Shown: positions 13,101 through 26,425 of the stretch, piece by piece
How the letters are laid out: each line of letters opens with the position of its first letter
How positions within the stretch are numbered: position 1 is the first letter of the stretch
Origin: Lithospermum erythrorhizon
Taxonomy: Eukaryota; Streptophyta; Magnoliopsida; Boraginales; Boraginaceae
Reading direction: 5' to 3'
Length of the DNA: 64,000 nucleotides
Assembly (NCBI GenBank): GCA_019722365.1
Contig: JADFUC010001570.1
Coordinates: forward strand, 124,001 to 188,000
Notes under the pieces: generated by a model
Told to the model about the DNA's origin: nothing
Seen by the model: only the letters and a program-made list of their open reading frames with translations
Database searches by the model: none
Made by a program: the position numbers and the translations under genes

Positions 13101-16080
13101 CTGCTAATATAGCTATATCCAATACAAATTTATTGTTTTATCTATTTCAATTCATAAATAATAAAGCCTGACTTTTAAAATTGCATTGAGCTTGCGTGGT
13201 GTATATATAAACAATAACTAAATGATAAACTTGTACATTGTACATACCTTCTTATAATAGAAGGGGTGTAATGAGCTATTCGTTAATTTATGGGTCACTA
13301 GTGAACTAATTAACGTACGGAGTCGATTTTTATGTTCATTGTAAAAGTAACGAGTCGAATCATTATCCGGAGTATTTTTTTTTTTAAACAGTTGTTCATC
13401 TTCTCTCTATCATATGACCAATTGGGAAATGATAGTAACACGTCCAACTTTTCCTGTATTTTGGAATGAAAAATTCGCAACCACTACTCATTAATTATGT
13501 CTTTATTCATCCATTTTTCTCAGGGTTGTTTTCAATTTAAGAAATCTCAAATTGACTTCTTATTTGACCAAATTAATTAGTTTAGTAGTGTTGAATGATT
13601 GAAAATAAATGGTAATAATAGAGATAAATTTGAATCATTATTGAAGTTGTTCAAATTTACCATAAAATAATGGGATGAATTAGGGGCATCATAACGTTAA
13701 TGTCACAAGAGAATTGTGAACATACTAATAAAACCATAACTGGAAAAAATTGTTAGATTAGAGATACTCCTGAAATTTGGCATTTGTTTTGCAGAAAAGC
13801 TACAGCTACAAACTTTTTTGTTATAGTTGAAACTTTATTTTTTACTTTTGGCCGCTTTTTTAATTTAATATAATGTCCCATTTTATTTAAAACAAAACTA
13901 TTTTCATTATTTAGAACGGCATCTTCATTCAAAATTCCAGCATTTTACGTTTATCCCAAAAAAAATTTGACAAGACAAGTAACTAATTAATAACGACTCC
14001 ATATATGTTTAATTTCCATTCTGTGGAAAGCTTTTTCAGGCATGCATATAGTTCCATTAGTTGAAGCATGGTCATCCTAATAATTTCTGTATTTTTTCTT
14101 CTTTTCTGGGCAGTGGATAAGACATTTAGACTCTCATAACGTGCCAGCAAGCTAATATAGTTGGCTTTAAATTAGGGCCATCTTTGATTAGTTTTTTCCT
14201 TTGATGTGCATTTTATTTTATTAGTCACTTAAATCATAAGGATGAGAAGTTGGTTTCTAGAGGTATACGTGTAACATTTTTGGTGAACCTAATGCAATCT
14301 CAGCAGGATAAACATGGAAACTTTGGATTTCGAAGCAATGGCTTAATTATAGAATAGTGACGACTGTCGAGTGCGTGGTTTTCAATTGGATACCTATTAT
14401 ATGATAAAAGTATCAGATTATCTTTCGTTGGATTTTATGAAAGATGACCTTGTTATCTGGTTAAAAATATTGTGTTATACTGTCATCCACTTCTAATATA
14501 AAAATAGACGTATATATAATGATGATGATACAACTTACTTCAAAAAGAAAAACATATTGGTTATTATTATAAGATTTTAGTTAAACAAGTTTAAGAAGCC
14601 GGTAAAATAAGTCATCTGTCCAAATTAATTGAAAATATAAAGTATAGAATACCAAATGAATTTGAACTCTTTAAAAATCACAATTATTAAATTACATATC
14701 ATGAATGAAAGTAAGCAAAGACACATACAATGAGGATCCATTAATTTGTTTTGGAGGTTTTGACATGTAGGTACCTTAATCTAGTGTAAAAATACTCGGC
14801 TGATGCACCGTCTGAAATCGTGTAATTTATGTGGTGGCTGCTCAGAATATTTGTGGTGTCTGGGCAATCTTGGTACAATTAATTACATTCTTAAATGAAA
14901 ATGTAATCACCAATTCAACTTCGATCAACTTTCACCGGCGCTTCCTCCGACGACTTCTTCCTTTTTTTCCTCCACCGATACGGCTTTCTCCTGGGCGATT
15001 TCTTACTTCCCTTCCTCCATTGCTTACAAGGCCTCGATCATCGGTATATCTTTTCTCCTGCACGCCTAATAAAAAAGGAACAAATCAATCTTTTAACTAA
15101 ATTAATTCGAAAAACCTAATTAAAAGCCAAATAAATATGTTTATAAATTGTTTCCTAAACATTTTGATTATGAATTGAGATTTTTTTTTCTCTCATTTTT
15201 ATTATGAATTTCTTTATGTCCTGGTAATGCATTTTTGAGAATTGTTTTCTGATTGTAAATATCCATTGATGTCTATTATTAGGTTCAGCTGATGTTCATT
15301 ATTGAAATTCTATTAGGTTTGTTGTTTTATGCAAATATTTGCCTTGTTGTTAATCCAATTAAGAAAAATATATGTCTTCTTATTATGGGATGGGAGTGAA
15401 GAAATCCCATGAGGCGGAGGTGTTCGATGAATTGCTTGAATGATCTTGTCATTCTCTTATTTGCAAGATAAGTAGCGCATTTTGAGATAATCGAAATGAA
15501 GATTTTTAGTTTGATTTAAAATGCCTTCTTAATCCCTGCATCTGCTTGATAGTCATCTCATAAGAGTCATAGAACTCCTCAAAGACTAGTTTATTGCTTA
15601 AATATGTGACTCTCCCACAATCTATAATTTCAATAGATACAAAATAAGCAAATTATATTGATAAGTTATATACTTTAGCTCCAGTGCTCTTCCCTATTTT
15701 TACTGTAAAATATGTTATTGGAAAGCTACTTAATAGTTAAATCTAATTAGTGAGCACATGTTCCGTCTTTTTCCATCTACTTTTCTTCCCATGTCTTCTT
15801 CTACACTTTTACCAGAAGTACATGAGATAATGGATGTGCATTGTAGAGTTGAATTTGCAAATAGTTTGAAAATTTCAAGTCGTGTTATCTGATCTTGCCT
15901 ATGTTTTACCTGCTTGGTCAAAAGTGTTAATCCCATTATTCAATAGCGTATGGCTACAAGATTTTTTACATTGAGGACGGTGACTCTTTATATCATCGAG
16001 ACATATCTGCATCAAGTTCTTTATTTTAATACCTTCATATATTACATACATACCTAAAATTAAAAGATTGTACAAACCTG
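10160..16080. other. Long AT-rich intergenic region
   Basis: Nearly 6 kb with no supported gene. It is very AT-rich, with many poly-A and poly-T tracts. One patch of coding-like composition lies at about 14900-15050 (GC-rich, few stops, rich in Ser/Pro/Phe in two frames, followed by a GTATAT that could be a donor site). I recognise no family in it; it may be a gene or transposon fragment. Confidence 0.45.
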
Positions 16081-16084
16081 ATGA

Positions 16085-17175
16085 CAAATTTTTTACTTTG
16101 CACAAATTTATTGACTTTTTTGTACTTTACACAAATTAATGACATATTTTTGTACTTTTGCTAATAAATTTAGTGACATATATATATATTTCAGCTTTGC
16201 ACAAATATATTTTCATTTTTTTTTATGATGCACGAAACTATTGAACGCATCTTTAAAATTATATACATAATGTACAAAAATATTCACATATTTATGTACA
16301 AAATGAAATACACGCACTATTCACATTTTTTACTACAATAGACCCCGAATGTGCAAAGTTATTTAAGCATAATTTAGTATCTATAAATGAAATGCATGTA
16401 AAAAGTATTCACACATATTTTTATATATCCAAAAGATAAAATGCACAAAATTATTCTACTTATCTTGGTACATAATAGACTAAATGTGTCAAGTTATTTG
16501 CATAATTTAGTATCTTTTATAAATGAAATGCACAAAATTATTCACATATTTTGTATCCAAAGATCAAAAGGTACAAAATTATTCACATATTTTAGTATAA
16601 TAGACCAACGTGGCCAAAATTATTTTACTTATTTTGTTACCTATAGATAGAATGCACACAAAAACATATACTAATAGATTAGCTTATAGAATCACATGTA
16701 ATGAAATTGAACTCATAAATTTCATATAAACACCAAATAAATTATTTATTTATTTATACTTGTACAAACCTATCGACATATTTTATGTGTATTATGCACA
16801 AATCGAATAACATATTTGTGTACAATGGGCAATTTGACATATTTTTGTACTTTGTTCAAATATATCAAGATATTTTATGTATTTATGCACAAATCTAATA
16901 CTCCCTCCATGCTAATTATTAGTATGTCTAATTTCTCTAAAATAAAAAATCCTCGAAATTGGTTCTACTTTTGATTTAAATTTGTGGATGGAAAAATAGA
17001 GTTATGCGAGATGAATTTGAATTTTTATGTACCTTATTAGTTTTGTATTTTGCAAAAAATTATTGACATATTTTTATATTTTGTACAAATATATTGACAT
17101 ATTTTATGTATTTTGCACAAATTTATTAACATATTTTAATACGTTGCACAAATTTATTGACATATTTTTGTACTT
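16085..17175. repeat. Degenerate tandem array, unit about 31 bp (GCACAAATTTATTGACATAT)
   Basis: The phrase GCACAAATTTATTGACATAT followed by TTTTGTA recurs many times with point changes. In the best-kept part the ATTGACAT core occurs at 17062, 17093, 17125 (as ATTAACAT) and 17156, giving a 31-32 bp period. Related but more diverged copies (GCACAAAATTATTCACATAT) fill 16250-16640. The short open frames here are by-products of the repeat and are not genes. Confidence 0.7.
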
Positions 17176-17179
17176 TTCT

Positions 17180-18518
17180 CAATTCTTTTCTTTTTAAAAT
17201 TAATTTTTTCTTTGAAAATAATTTTTTTATATTTCATAAACATTGAAGGTCTTTACATCACATGGTTTCATCTAACTCCCAAGTCCTAACAGGTCAATAC
17301 AAACAACTCGAGTAAACTAGGACACTACTATTTTAGTCCTAAAAAGGTCAACATTAAAAGAAAAGTAACATTGCAGGAGCCTTTTTCCATCATCCAATGC
17401 AAGCATTTCAGTTTTCTTTTGTTCTTTTAATTCCTTGCCATCCATTAATTGGGTGAATAATGGTGTCAATAATCTGAAAAAACAATTCATCTAGAGATCT
17501 TTTCCCAAGTGAACTGCCTATTGTTTTGCTCTTTGCACATAAACTACACAATGCAACCAAGAGCTACTACAAATCTTCAATAATTTCCCAACACAAATAA
17601 ACGAAACTTCCTCAAAAAACCACTCAATTGGAGCAAAACTACTAAATTTCAATAATTTCCCCAACAAATAAACAGTAATAAAGTCAATAACTTCAATCCC
17701 TTCCCCCATGGACTTCACGATGTTGGGTGGTGGTGCAGTTGTGGTTTGGATGTCGTCGTTGGAAATGGAGCGAAGCCTATAAAGTCGAGGATGGAATTAA
17801 TAGCAAACCAATTAATCGTGGAAGTAAAGAAATTCCTGGACGAAATAGGATCTTTATGGGCTTTGTGAGTACCTTTGTCATGTCCCTAATCTAGTGTCGA
17901 GACGTTATACACACACCCAAACAAATAAGCTGATTTTGCATTTAAACGATCATTTCAGATCCCCCTCGCTCTATTCGTAGTTCGTAAAGAATTGCAGTTT
18001 TTATTACTTTACAAAAATTATTATTTCTTGCAAACACTATTCGCTGTGATAAATAGTCAGTCTAATCTAATGATGTCACATTAACGCCATAATGCCATGT
18101 CAATGAAGACAGTGCACATGTGGAGGATGAAGTTATTAATAAGTCAACATACGTGTCAAACGGCAGCGCTTAAATTTCTTCGTACAATCTGTTTCGCATT
18201 GCTTTTCTCTCTAATAAAGTACGACGACAATGCATGCTAAAATTCTGAAAAAAATGGTTTCATCAAAATCTTGGCTGTCGAGTTGAGTTGTCGACATCTG
18301 CTTTTATACCTTTATTTATTTATTAAAAATAAAATCATCAAGTATGCAATTTTACTTAATTTTTTATATATAGTTTTCGATTTTATAGAAAAATTTATGT
18401 TTCAATTGCGCAAGAATCACCACAAAATTTGAACACTTAAAACAATAATGATAGTTGATCTGGCCATCATACATTATTGAATAATCTATTTATAAGAATG
18501 AATATTATCACACATTGA
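17180..18518. other. Intergenic, no gene recognised
   Basis: No family-like coding sequence is seen on either strand. Composition is mixed AT-rich with no clear repeat boundaries. Confidence 0.4.
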
Positions 18519-18520
18519 TA

Positions 18521-18569
<49 letters not shown>

Positions 18570-18667
18570 AACATCCTTACCAATAAAGTATATAGTGGCT
18601 GCACTTATATATATATATATAGGAACATCCTTACCAATAAAAACAAGCTAATAAGTATATAGTGGCT
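18519..18667. repeat. (TA)n microsatellite with duplicated flank
   Basis: A TA run of nearly 50 bp (18519-18567) leads into TATATAGGAACATCCTTACC. A second, shorter TA run (about 18607-18620) is followed by the same words at about 18617-18642. Both copies then continue to AAGTATATAGTGGCT; the second carries a short insertion. This looks like slippage or unequal exchange anchored in the TA tract. Confidence 0.8.
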
Positions 18668-18699
18668 TCACCATTAGGTGCAGGTACGTACCAATGAGT

Positions 18700-21090
18700 T
18701 GAGTCAGATACATTCACGGAATCACGGGATTGGGTATGCATGCTTCAAGTATATACCCATGATGCATCATCAGATCGTAGGCCTGATCTTTTAACTAGGG
18801 GGTACGGGGTGGGTGGGGTGGATGGGGGTGAGGGGGTGGAATTTGGGTTTCTTTTAATTTTTAAATTGTTAATATATTTTCAAAAAATACCCCAAACATC
18901 TAACTTATATTTTTAAGTTTTAATTTCAAATTTGTTCTTTTATTAAAACATATTCCTTCAATTTTAATAGAAAAATTTGTCTTCGTAAGTTAAAGTTCTC
19001 GAAAGTATAATAATTTCAAGTGAAAGAATGCGAAAAGATAAAGAATAAGCAGTAATTAAAAAACCATAGTTATACTAAATATATGTATACATGTTAAGTA
19101 AGAGTAGTATTTTAGTCTAATTAATCACCATTTCATCGAATGTCGTGGATACGAAATACAATATTCGCTTATTTATGACACATTAAAATTAAATCTAAGT
19201 GAAATTCAAATATTTAAACGTATCCCAATATTTTGAACCGAACTCGCCCTAGTGACATACATGTTAAGAAGAGTAATTTATACTATACATGTACAGAAGA
19301 GTGACTTATACTTGCTATATATAGAGAATACTTATTCTTTGAAAATATAATTGCCCATATATAAAGGACATGTCCCAAGTTTAAGCTGTGTGAATAATTT
19401 TTTGTTCTTCTTCAAATTTCTTTTAGTATATTTTTAAACTGGATAATGCCATTGTTGGAGGGCCGGCTTCCAGTCAGTCACTGGACGTCTCATGATGTTG
19501 GATATGCTTGAAAAATGTAATCAGCTTTTAGTTATTGACTGCCACTTCTTAATAAATTATGTTGATAGTACAGTAGTATGTGCCAAATCATGCTTTAAAC
19601 TTTAACCATGGATATACGGTATCTTGGACGTCCAGTTGACTTTATTTTTACATGCTCATCAGTCATCAATGACATTTGTTGTACGACTTTTGTTTGACCA
19701 GGCAAGTGTAATAATTTAATTTGTCATGAAGTAATTATTAAGTTGATGCAAATATATTGTGTTTAGTTTTAAGTCTTAATCCCCTTTCAACTAGTTGCAC
19801 AAAACGGAAAGTCGGCAATAATAATGTACCAAATATGTTTTGTTTTTTTGTTTTTTTTAAGTTTTAGTTATTTTCATAATTACAGGAGTTTGCAGTTACT
19901 TCACCCCTTTCTACTTCAATGTTGTGGGTTAACATCAGCCTTTTGGCTGAAGATGGAGTAATTCATAGCAGACCAGACATTGGCTTTTTTTTTCTGAAGT
20001 CAGCCCCATACTAAAGTTTAAAGCACTTAATTCGAACTTTATTATTACGAAGAATATTCTATTAAACACTAGATAAATTCATTAATTATTGGTACAAATT
20101 CATTAATTATTGGTACAAAAGACTAATCAAATGATGAAATATAATGATATAAAATTGTAACATCTCCAAATCTCCATAAGCTGTTGATAACTGTACAATA
20201 ATAATTAACTCCCAAAACTAGAGGTAAAAAGAAAAGAAGGTACATATGATCAATGAGATCTAGTATTGAATCTAAGTGGGCCTTTTAATTTTCAGCAAGA
20301 TAAGAAAACTCTTATATGTCTTATATTACTCATATTCATCTATAGGAGCATCCCTAGACGTAATTCAGTGTATGTTCTTCGAAAGTTGGTGCCTCTATGA
20401 TACTATCAAAGATATGCAGGAACAAAAAATTAATTTCATCAACGATTAAAGAATACCAACACTACAGTTGATTGGAGAATTTCTTCATCACAGCACACAA
20501 AAAAACATCTAGTTAACAGGAATAGATACTACCATATACTGAGTAGTAGTTTTACAAAGGAGCCACGCTTCAAAATGAATTGGGCAACTACAAATGCCAG
20601 GTCTTCAATAAATCGACTGTGAACTGTAATCCAAATTGGTCAAACCTTGAAGCAAATAATCTCAGAATTGAATTGTAATGTAGAATGGAAAAACTTATGA
20701 CAAATGTTAAACTTACCAGCCACCCCATGCCTCAATCCACATAGTCGGTTTCTTAGGTTTGTTCGTAGAGAAGTTATCACAATAAAAACCATTGCAAGTG
20801 TCTATCATTCCTGTCACCAAAATTCCTCACATAACATAGACGTAACTAAGAAACCATCAAAAGTATCATTGTTAGAAATTCAACGCCAGATAGAATAAGG
20901 AGCATCAACATCCAAACCTGCAGCTCAAGAATCAGACTGCATCTTTACTGTTCTCCCCTCGTTATACAGCCGCAAATGAATAAAGGGCATTGTTAAAAAT
21001 CCTTATCAACCAAAGATTCTTCAATCAGCATTGTTTTATACCCCAAGATATCAATGACAAATCTAACCACTACCTCATTTAAAATGATGG
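18700..21090. other. Intergenic, no gene recognised
   Basis: AT-rich DNA without family-like reading frames. It includes a G-rich patch at about 18795-18840 (repeated GGGGTGG) and a 22-bp tandem duplication near 20074-20117 (AAATTCATTAATTATTGGTAC twice). Confidence 0.4.
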
Positions 21091-21099
21091 CGGCAATTG

Positions 21100-24000
21100 A
21101 TTAATCGTATCATCCTGTCAATTGAAACAAAGCGACTTCAGAATCGGGACATTTTTCGATTAAAGCAGCTATTTACTCAAACCCTCTTATCGGGCCATCG
21201 AGACCATCGACCCCCGGTTCCCCGCGACTGGCCTCCGATGACCTCGACGGCCTCGACGGCCTCCAGCTGCCAAGGTCGGCCTACCTCGCGTACCGAGACT
21301 CCGGTTCACGGGTCTCGATCCTTTGCTAATGCTGACCGTGATCTCCACACTTTCAAAACGCTAACTTAATAATTGGCCGACATCAAATTTCAATTTAACG
21401 AGACGAAGTTATGATCAAAACTATAGAACTTCAAAGTCTGCATAATGTTGTTATATTTAAATCCTGAAAGCTGCAATGCGAGAGAACAAATTGGCAAAGC
21501 ATGCAAATCAATAGAGCCCTCGGGAAAAACAATCGATTGTTCATCTTGTGTTTATTGTACAAATTTGTTGATGTTGAAAAACATTTTCAAGTGTTTGAAG
21601 ACGCAGGAGTCTGGTGACCCCATCGAGACGCAGGGTCTCGATGAGGGGTCTCGGCACAACCGAGGCCGGGGTTCAGATGGAGCCTATCGAGACTTCGAGG
21701 TCCCGCTGGGGTCTCGGCGCAAGTTGAGGCTGGCCTGTATAGCCGGGACGTGACCATTCGGAAGACGAGATTCATTATCGAGACCGCCCTGGCGAGGCCC
21801 ATGAAAAGTCGTTCACCGAATAAAGAGTGCCAGCCATACCTTCTTATTACTCAAAAATATTTTCCCACTCTTCTAAATTTTGCTCCAAATTAATGTAGTT
21901 GTTCTCTACTTCTGATTTGTATCATCTCAGATATCATTTTTAAGCCAAATCTAGTGTGTGTAGATTTGCCATTGAGAATACTAAATTATGTTATTACCCA
22001 GCAATTGGAGAAGCTTAGTTTGATAGGACTTTGTAACAATCATCGGTGAAGTTCTTTCTAGTTGATTTCTCATAGCAATGTGACGTAGTCTTCAAGTGGG
22101 AACCTCGTATAAAGATCTTGTGTTATTTACTTCTCGGTATTTTCTTGGCATTTATCATTCTGCCTCGTGATTACATAGAGATATTGTGACTCAGAGGAGT
22201 TTGGGTGTCATATCCAAAGAAGTTGGCATCGCTCGTATCCCAACAATCATCGTACTGAAAGCCTCGAGCCTAGATAGCTTATTTGAAATTCAATTACAAA
22301 GTACTAAGGTGTATCGGCCAAGGTCAGATAAATTGATGGGGCTGGATTTCGCTTCATTGGAAGACATGAACATGGAAGATTATTTGTATGGGCTTCACAA
22401 GCTCCTTATACGGTAAGCCCGCAAATATGGAGATCAAGAAATGTGACCCAGCTGGGACGACAAGTCTTTGGGTACGAGACCGTGCTTGTTCAAATCCGCT
22501 ATTGCCAATGTAGCTGGTTTATACTACGACAAAAAGGCTCGATGATACTTTGTCGGGTTATACGAGAAACCATCCGCCAACAATAAGTGCATTGACGGCT
22601 AACCGTTTACTTGAGTATCAATGAATACTCCATTGCTAGGCACCTTAATGGATTTCAATAGTTTTGATAAATCGCCTGTTCAACGCCGAGGTTAACTCTT
22701 CGAGGATGAATTACAAGTATTGATACTTATTGGCATCTTTGGCGATAGTCGGGGAGCTCCAACGAAAAGCCATGAGTAATTCAAATTTCGAAATGAGAAG
22801 TTGTCTTTGCTGCGGTCAAGAAATGATGTCCGTCATCTCAAGAAGTTCGAAGAACGACGGAGTTGAAAAAGGTCTCAATCTGCATGCAGGTAGGAACTAT
22901 GACAAAGTAAAGCTTACGCAAGAATAAACGAGGTCAAAGTCACAGGGAAAGAGTAAGTCGAAGTTTAGAGGACGATTTCGAAAGTGCCGGGACGGGTAAA
23001 GACCGTCGCTGTCAAGGGCAATGCAAAGCGCATCCTGCAGCTCCAGGCAACAAGAAATGATGTGAATGTTAAGTTGATTTACTATGGACGCCTACTCTTT
23101 GTCCGTTGATTGCCTCAAATTCCTGATTCTCGATTCAGATATCAAGCCATACTACACCCACTCAAAGGATACAATGTTGAATGAGAAAATGGAGATTATG
23201 GGCTTCCATCTTGTCGTTTCAAAGATCAAGGTATGAGAGATGGAATCCTGAACCGCCGAATTTGGTTCCCCACCGAGATCGACTAAAGCGAGGCATTTAC
23301 TCAAAAGAGCTGTAAGAGCTTGATTTGAGTCACCGAACGAGATGGTTACCGAACGACGTTCGGTGAAGGCAACTGGAAGGTAGCTCGAGGTGCAATGACT
23401 GTAGCCCGAGGTCAGAAGATAGGTACTCTGTACCTTACTGGGAGTTCTCAAAAGACTATAGCTGTTGTTGATAGTTCCTCTCAGATAATGCCGCTGCACA
23501 AATCGATCGGGGCTGGCCACGAAAGGAAAGGTACGAACCCGCTAGTTTCAAATAACGTGATACCGCCAACTGGCTTTCGACAAGAATCAATATATATGAA
23601 ACCCAATCAATAGATCATAAACCAACTATCCAAGGAAGGTATCATGGATATAAAGAAATATCAGAAATACTGCTGAATCCAAAATTGGCTCTCATTTATG
23701 GGATCAACGAAATTACAAGAAAGACATCAAACCATAAAGCCAAAAAATCAGCAATGGCATCACATCAAGCTGAGAGCGAGAGTCAATACCTTATAACTAA
23801 AGCTTCCCAAGAGTCTTAAGAATATTACTTATGCTAAATGTCTGCACGTGCCAAATCAGTGCTCAGCGCGTAAAAAGGCACTGACACCTAACGCATTCAA
23901 AAAGGGGGTCGCGAGCCAACTTGTGAAAATCCATCGCCCACAACACAAAGTTAAAATCAAAAAGAAAACACACCTGGCTCATTGCCTCTTCTGGTCTGCT

Positions 24001-24330
24001 GACCTGCCTCGCTTCGGCTGGGGTTCGGCCGACGGCTCATGCCGCCAGCTGCCTCGACGCGAGCTGGCTTTTATCCCTTAAGTACGGCCTCTGTCGCCCC
24101 AAGACCGAAGAGGCCGACACGCTTTAAGGAAAGCTGCTGTAAAACGGACTCCATCCTGGCTTCATTTCGTCAGAATCGATCATTCTTCGCTGTAATCGTT
24201 TACCTCGGCGAGCTAGATTTATTCAAAGCTTGGCCAGAGGCCTGCTTGGCTACTTCCTGGCTGCGTATTGGTCTCTGTCTCTTTCGACCAACTCAATATG
24301 GCCTAGGTTTCATCTATATTATTGTCACAC
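21100..24330. mobile_element. Decayed GC-richer retrotransposon-like region
   Basis: This block differs sharply from its AT-rich surroundings. It contains repeated words built on TCGAGAC/GTCTCG and GACCTCGACGGCCTC (21200-21320, 21600-21800) and another GC-rich patch at 23980-24130. Only short broken open frames remain, for example 22186-22416 and 22730-22927 on the plus strand, and none could be tied to a named domain. Composition and broken frames suggest an old LTR element or several fragments. I could not define ends, LTRs or target duplications, so class and orientation are left open. Confidence 0.45.
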
Positions 24331-24339
24331 CTTGAAGGC

Positions 24340-25519
24340 TTTACCAAAATGGTCTCCAATGACCAAATTATTCCCCCAATTCTCTTACTTCTTAGTTTCC
24401 AAAACCCTTTTCTTACAGCTAGATTCTTGCCAATAAGAGTATTGTGCAATTGCCTAAATGATATTCCATTGAAATCACTTACCAATAACAAACTGTACTA
24501 AACATTCAAACCACATCTTAAGCACAACTATAAGTTGGTTCTTGGCCTCTGCTGCTCAACCCCATTTCGACTGCTACGATCTTTAATGTGGTAGCTCGAT
24601 AGCTTATACATTTTCGTGTGTTAATTAGAACTGAAATTCACATAGTTTGCTAGCAAATGCATATACAAAGAATCTAGAGCTTTGTAAGTATCTGATTAAC
24701 GTTTCTAACAAAGACATTTTATGCCATCTCACTGTCAAATTTAGTCTTCAAATCAATATTATGTAACAATACAATGCAAATTCCTCTAATAAGCAAAAGA
24801 TGAAATTCTCAACCCCTTCAAGTAACAGTATAGCTAATTTTCCAGATGCACTAATCTTTACATAATTGAATCAGTTAACTACACAATCTTCACCATATTC
24901 TATCCCCATACTTTAAACACACAATAACATCATCACATTTAAAATCAGTAACCCTTAGCAAATTCTCGAATCATATAGATAAGCTACCATCTGGAACACG
25001 CTTTTCATGACATTATCGAGCAGAAACTAGCAAAACTAATCAAGCATTTGAATTATTAATATATAACAGTCAACAGAACGAAAAAAAACTCCAATTCTAA
25101 GTTTCCTCAACCACTATCCAAAAAAGATAGGAGCAACTTTTTAATTTAGACGGTCGACACTTCACATTTTGAACTCAAATATGTTAGTTAACATGATAAT
25201 TTATTTTCAAATTAAAGTTACATGTCTCAATTAAGGCGGCCAAGTTACATGTATCAATTAATGCCACAAAGTTGGTTAATTATAATCCTTAGATAATCAA
25301 ATTTGACAATCTTCACTATAGATGTAGACTTGTAACAATAAATTAAGCATAATTAGTCATTAATCGATACATAAAATATGAGCATGAAGCCATAATACGC
25401 TGCTCATCATATCGAGTTATAACATTATACATAGAACCACGAATTACAATCTACACAACAATATAAACTCAAATCCAACAAAAAAATACAAATTCTTTAC
25501 ATCATTTCCCAAACCGGGT
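24340..25519. other. Intergenic, 3' flank of the small zinc-finger gene
   Basis: AT-rich DNA with no supported gene. The last 100-200 bp before 25520 are presumably the 3'UTR of the minus-strand gene that follows. Confidence 0.4.
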
Positions 25520-25816
25520 TTACATATTCCGGTTAGGGGGACGAATAACGAGTTGACTCGGGAGTGGTCGACCGGTTCCTGACCCACCACAGCTACTACA
25601 ACCCATCCGACCCGACCCGGAACAAGTCCGGCAGCCGAAATCCCCGTCGGACCAACGTGAACACATGCATGGAACCCGGCCCGTACCGTTGCAAGATGGG
25701 CATCGTGGGAACTGGCCCGGCCCGAACATGTTGGAGTTTTGGTCCATGATGGACTTCACGAAGACTGCTCCTGCTACTAAGCTGAAACCAATTTGAGTCA
25801 ACACGATCGGACCCAT
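25520..25816 (-). CDS. Small DnaJ-type cysteine-rich zinc-finger protein with N-terminal membrane segment
   Basis: A single uninterrupted exon of 98 codons. Residues about 4-24 are a hydrophobic segment (IVLTQIGFSLVAGAVFVKSI), probably a membrane anchor or uncleaved signal. The rest is built of DnaJ-like Cys motifs: CPSCNGTG at 39-46, a CMC at 50-52, CRTCSGSG at 62-69 and CSSCGGSG at 73-80. The tail is basic and Pro-rich. The MGPIVLTQ start and the CSRWSDGDFGCRTC block match a small conserved plant family that includes, as I recall, Arabidopsis At1g22630. Similar Cys repeats bind zinc and mediate thiol or chaperone functions in plastid proteins, but this one has no J domain and its role is unknown. 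The start codon opens the conserved N-terminus and the local GC content is raised only within the frame. Confidence 0.85.
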   Translation of the reverse strand: MGPIVLTQIGFSLVAGAVFVKSIMDQNSNMFGPGQFPRCPSCNGTGRVPCMCSRWSDGDFGCRTCSGSGRMGCSSCGGSGTGRPLPSQLVIRPPNRNM

Positions 25817-26174
25817 AACTTTGTTATGAAAATTGAGATTATTTTTTATGGTATGTTTGATATACTTGTTTATTTATTTAAGGGGTGAATTTGTTGCGTA
25901 AGTGAAGATCAAATAATCAAGTGGCAAACGAGTTGAACACGTAAATGGTATGGAAAATGAAATTGAGTTTGTGTTCATATTTGGGGTGGTTGTTGCTTGT
26001 TTCATTTCATCACTTTTGGACCTTTGGTTTGTCTGATTTTTATATTTTTTTGGACTATTATCCTCTCTAGATTTTGTTTTTCGATTATTGATTTGCTTGA
26101 TATTTTATATTTAATCCATCTACTGGTTTAACTTTGACTTTGATTTTTTCAACGATTTGGTTCATCTTTTAATA

Positions 26175-26425
26175 CTCCGTATATTTCATTGTTTATTTTT
26201 ACTATTCTCCGCTCACTTTTAATAATCATTCAGACATACATTAAAAAATAAAATTTATCAAAAAGTAGATTAAAAATATAAATGCATAATTAATTTAAAT
26301 TATATCATTTGCTAGCTGGGATAATTTAATAACAAAAATACATTAAAATATTAATTATAATTTTCTACTAAACATAATTAATTAAATAAAAAAATCGCTA
26401 AAAACAGAAATGAACGGAGGGAGTA
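26175..26425. mobile_element. Stowaway-like MITE (about 251 bp)
   Basis: The left end reads TACTCCGTATATTTCATTG; the reverse complement of the right end reads TACTCCCTCCGTTCATTTC. These are imperfect terminal inverted repeats beginning TACTCC, with TA at both outer ends as expected of a Tc1/mariner-type target duplication. The interior is AT-rich and non-coding. Confidence 0.65.

Noticed and set aside
16085..17175. CRISPR-like array
   Set aside because: The spaced repeats are degenerate tandem units in plant DNA, without unique equal-length spacers.
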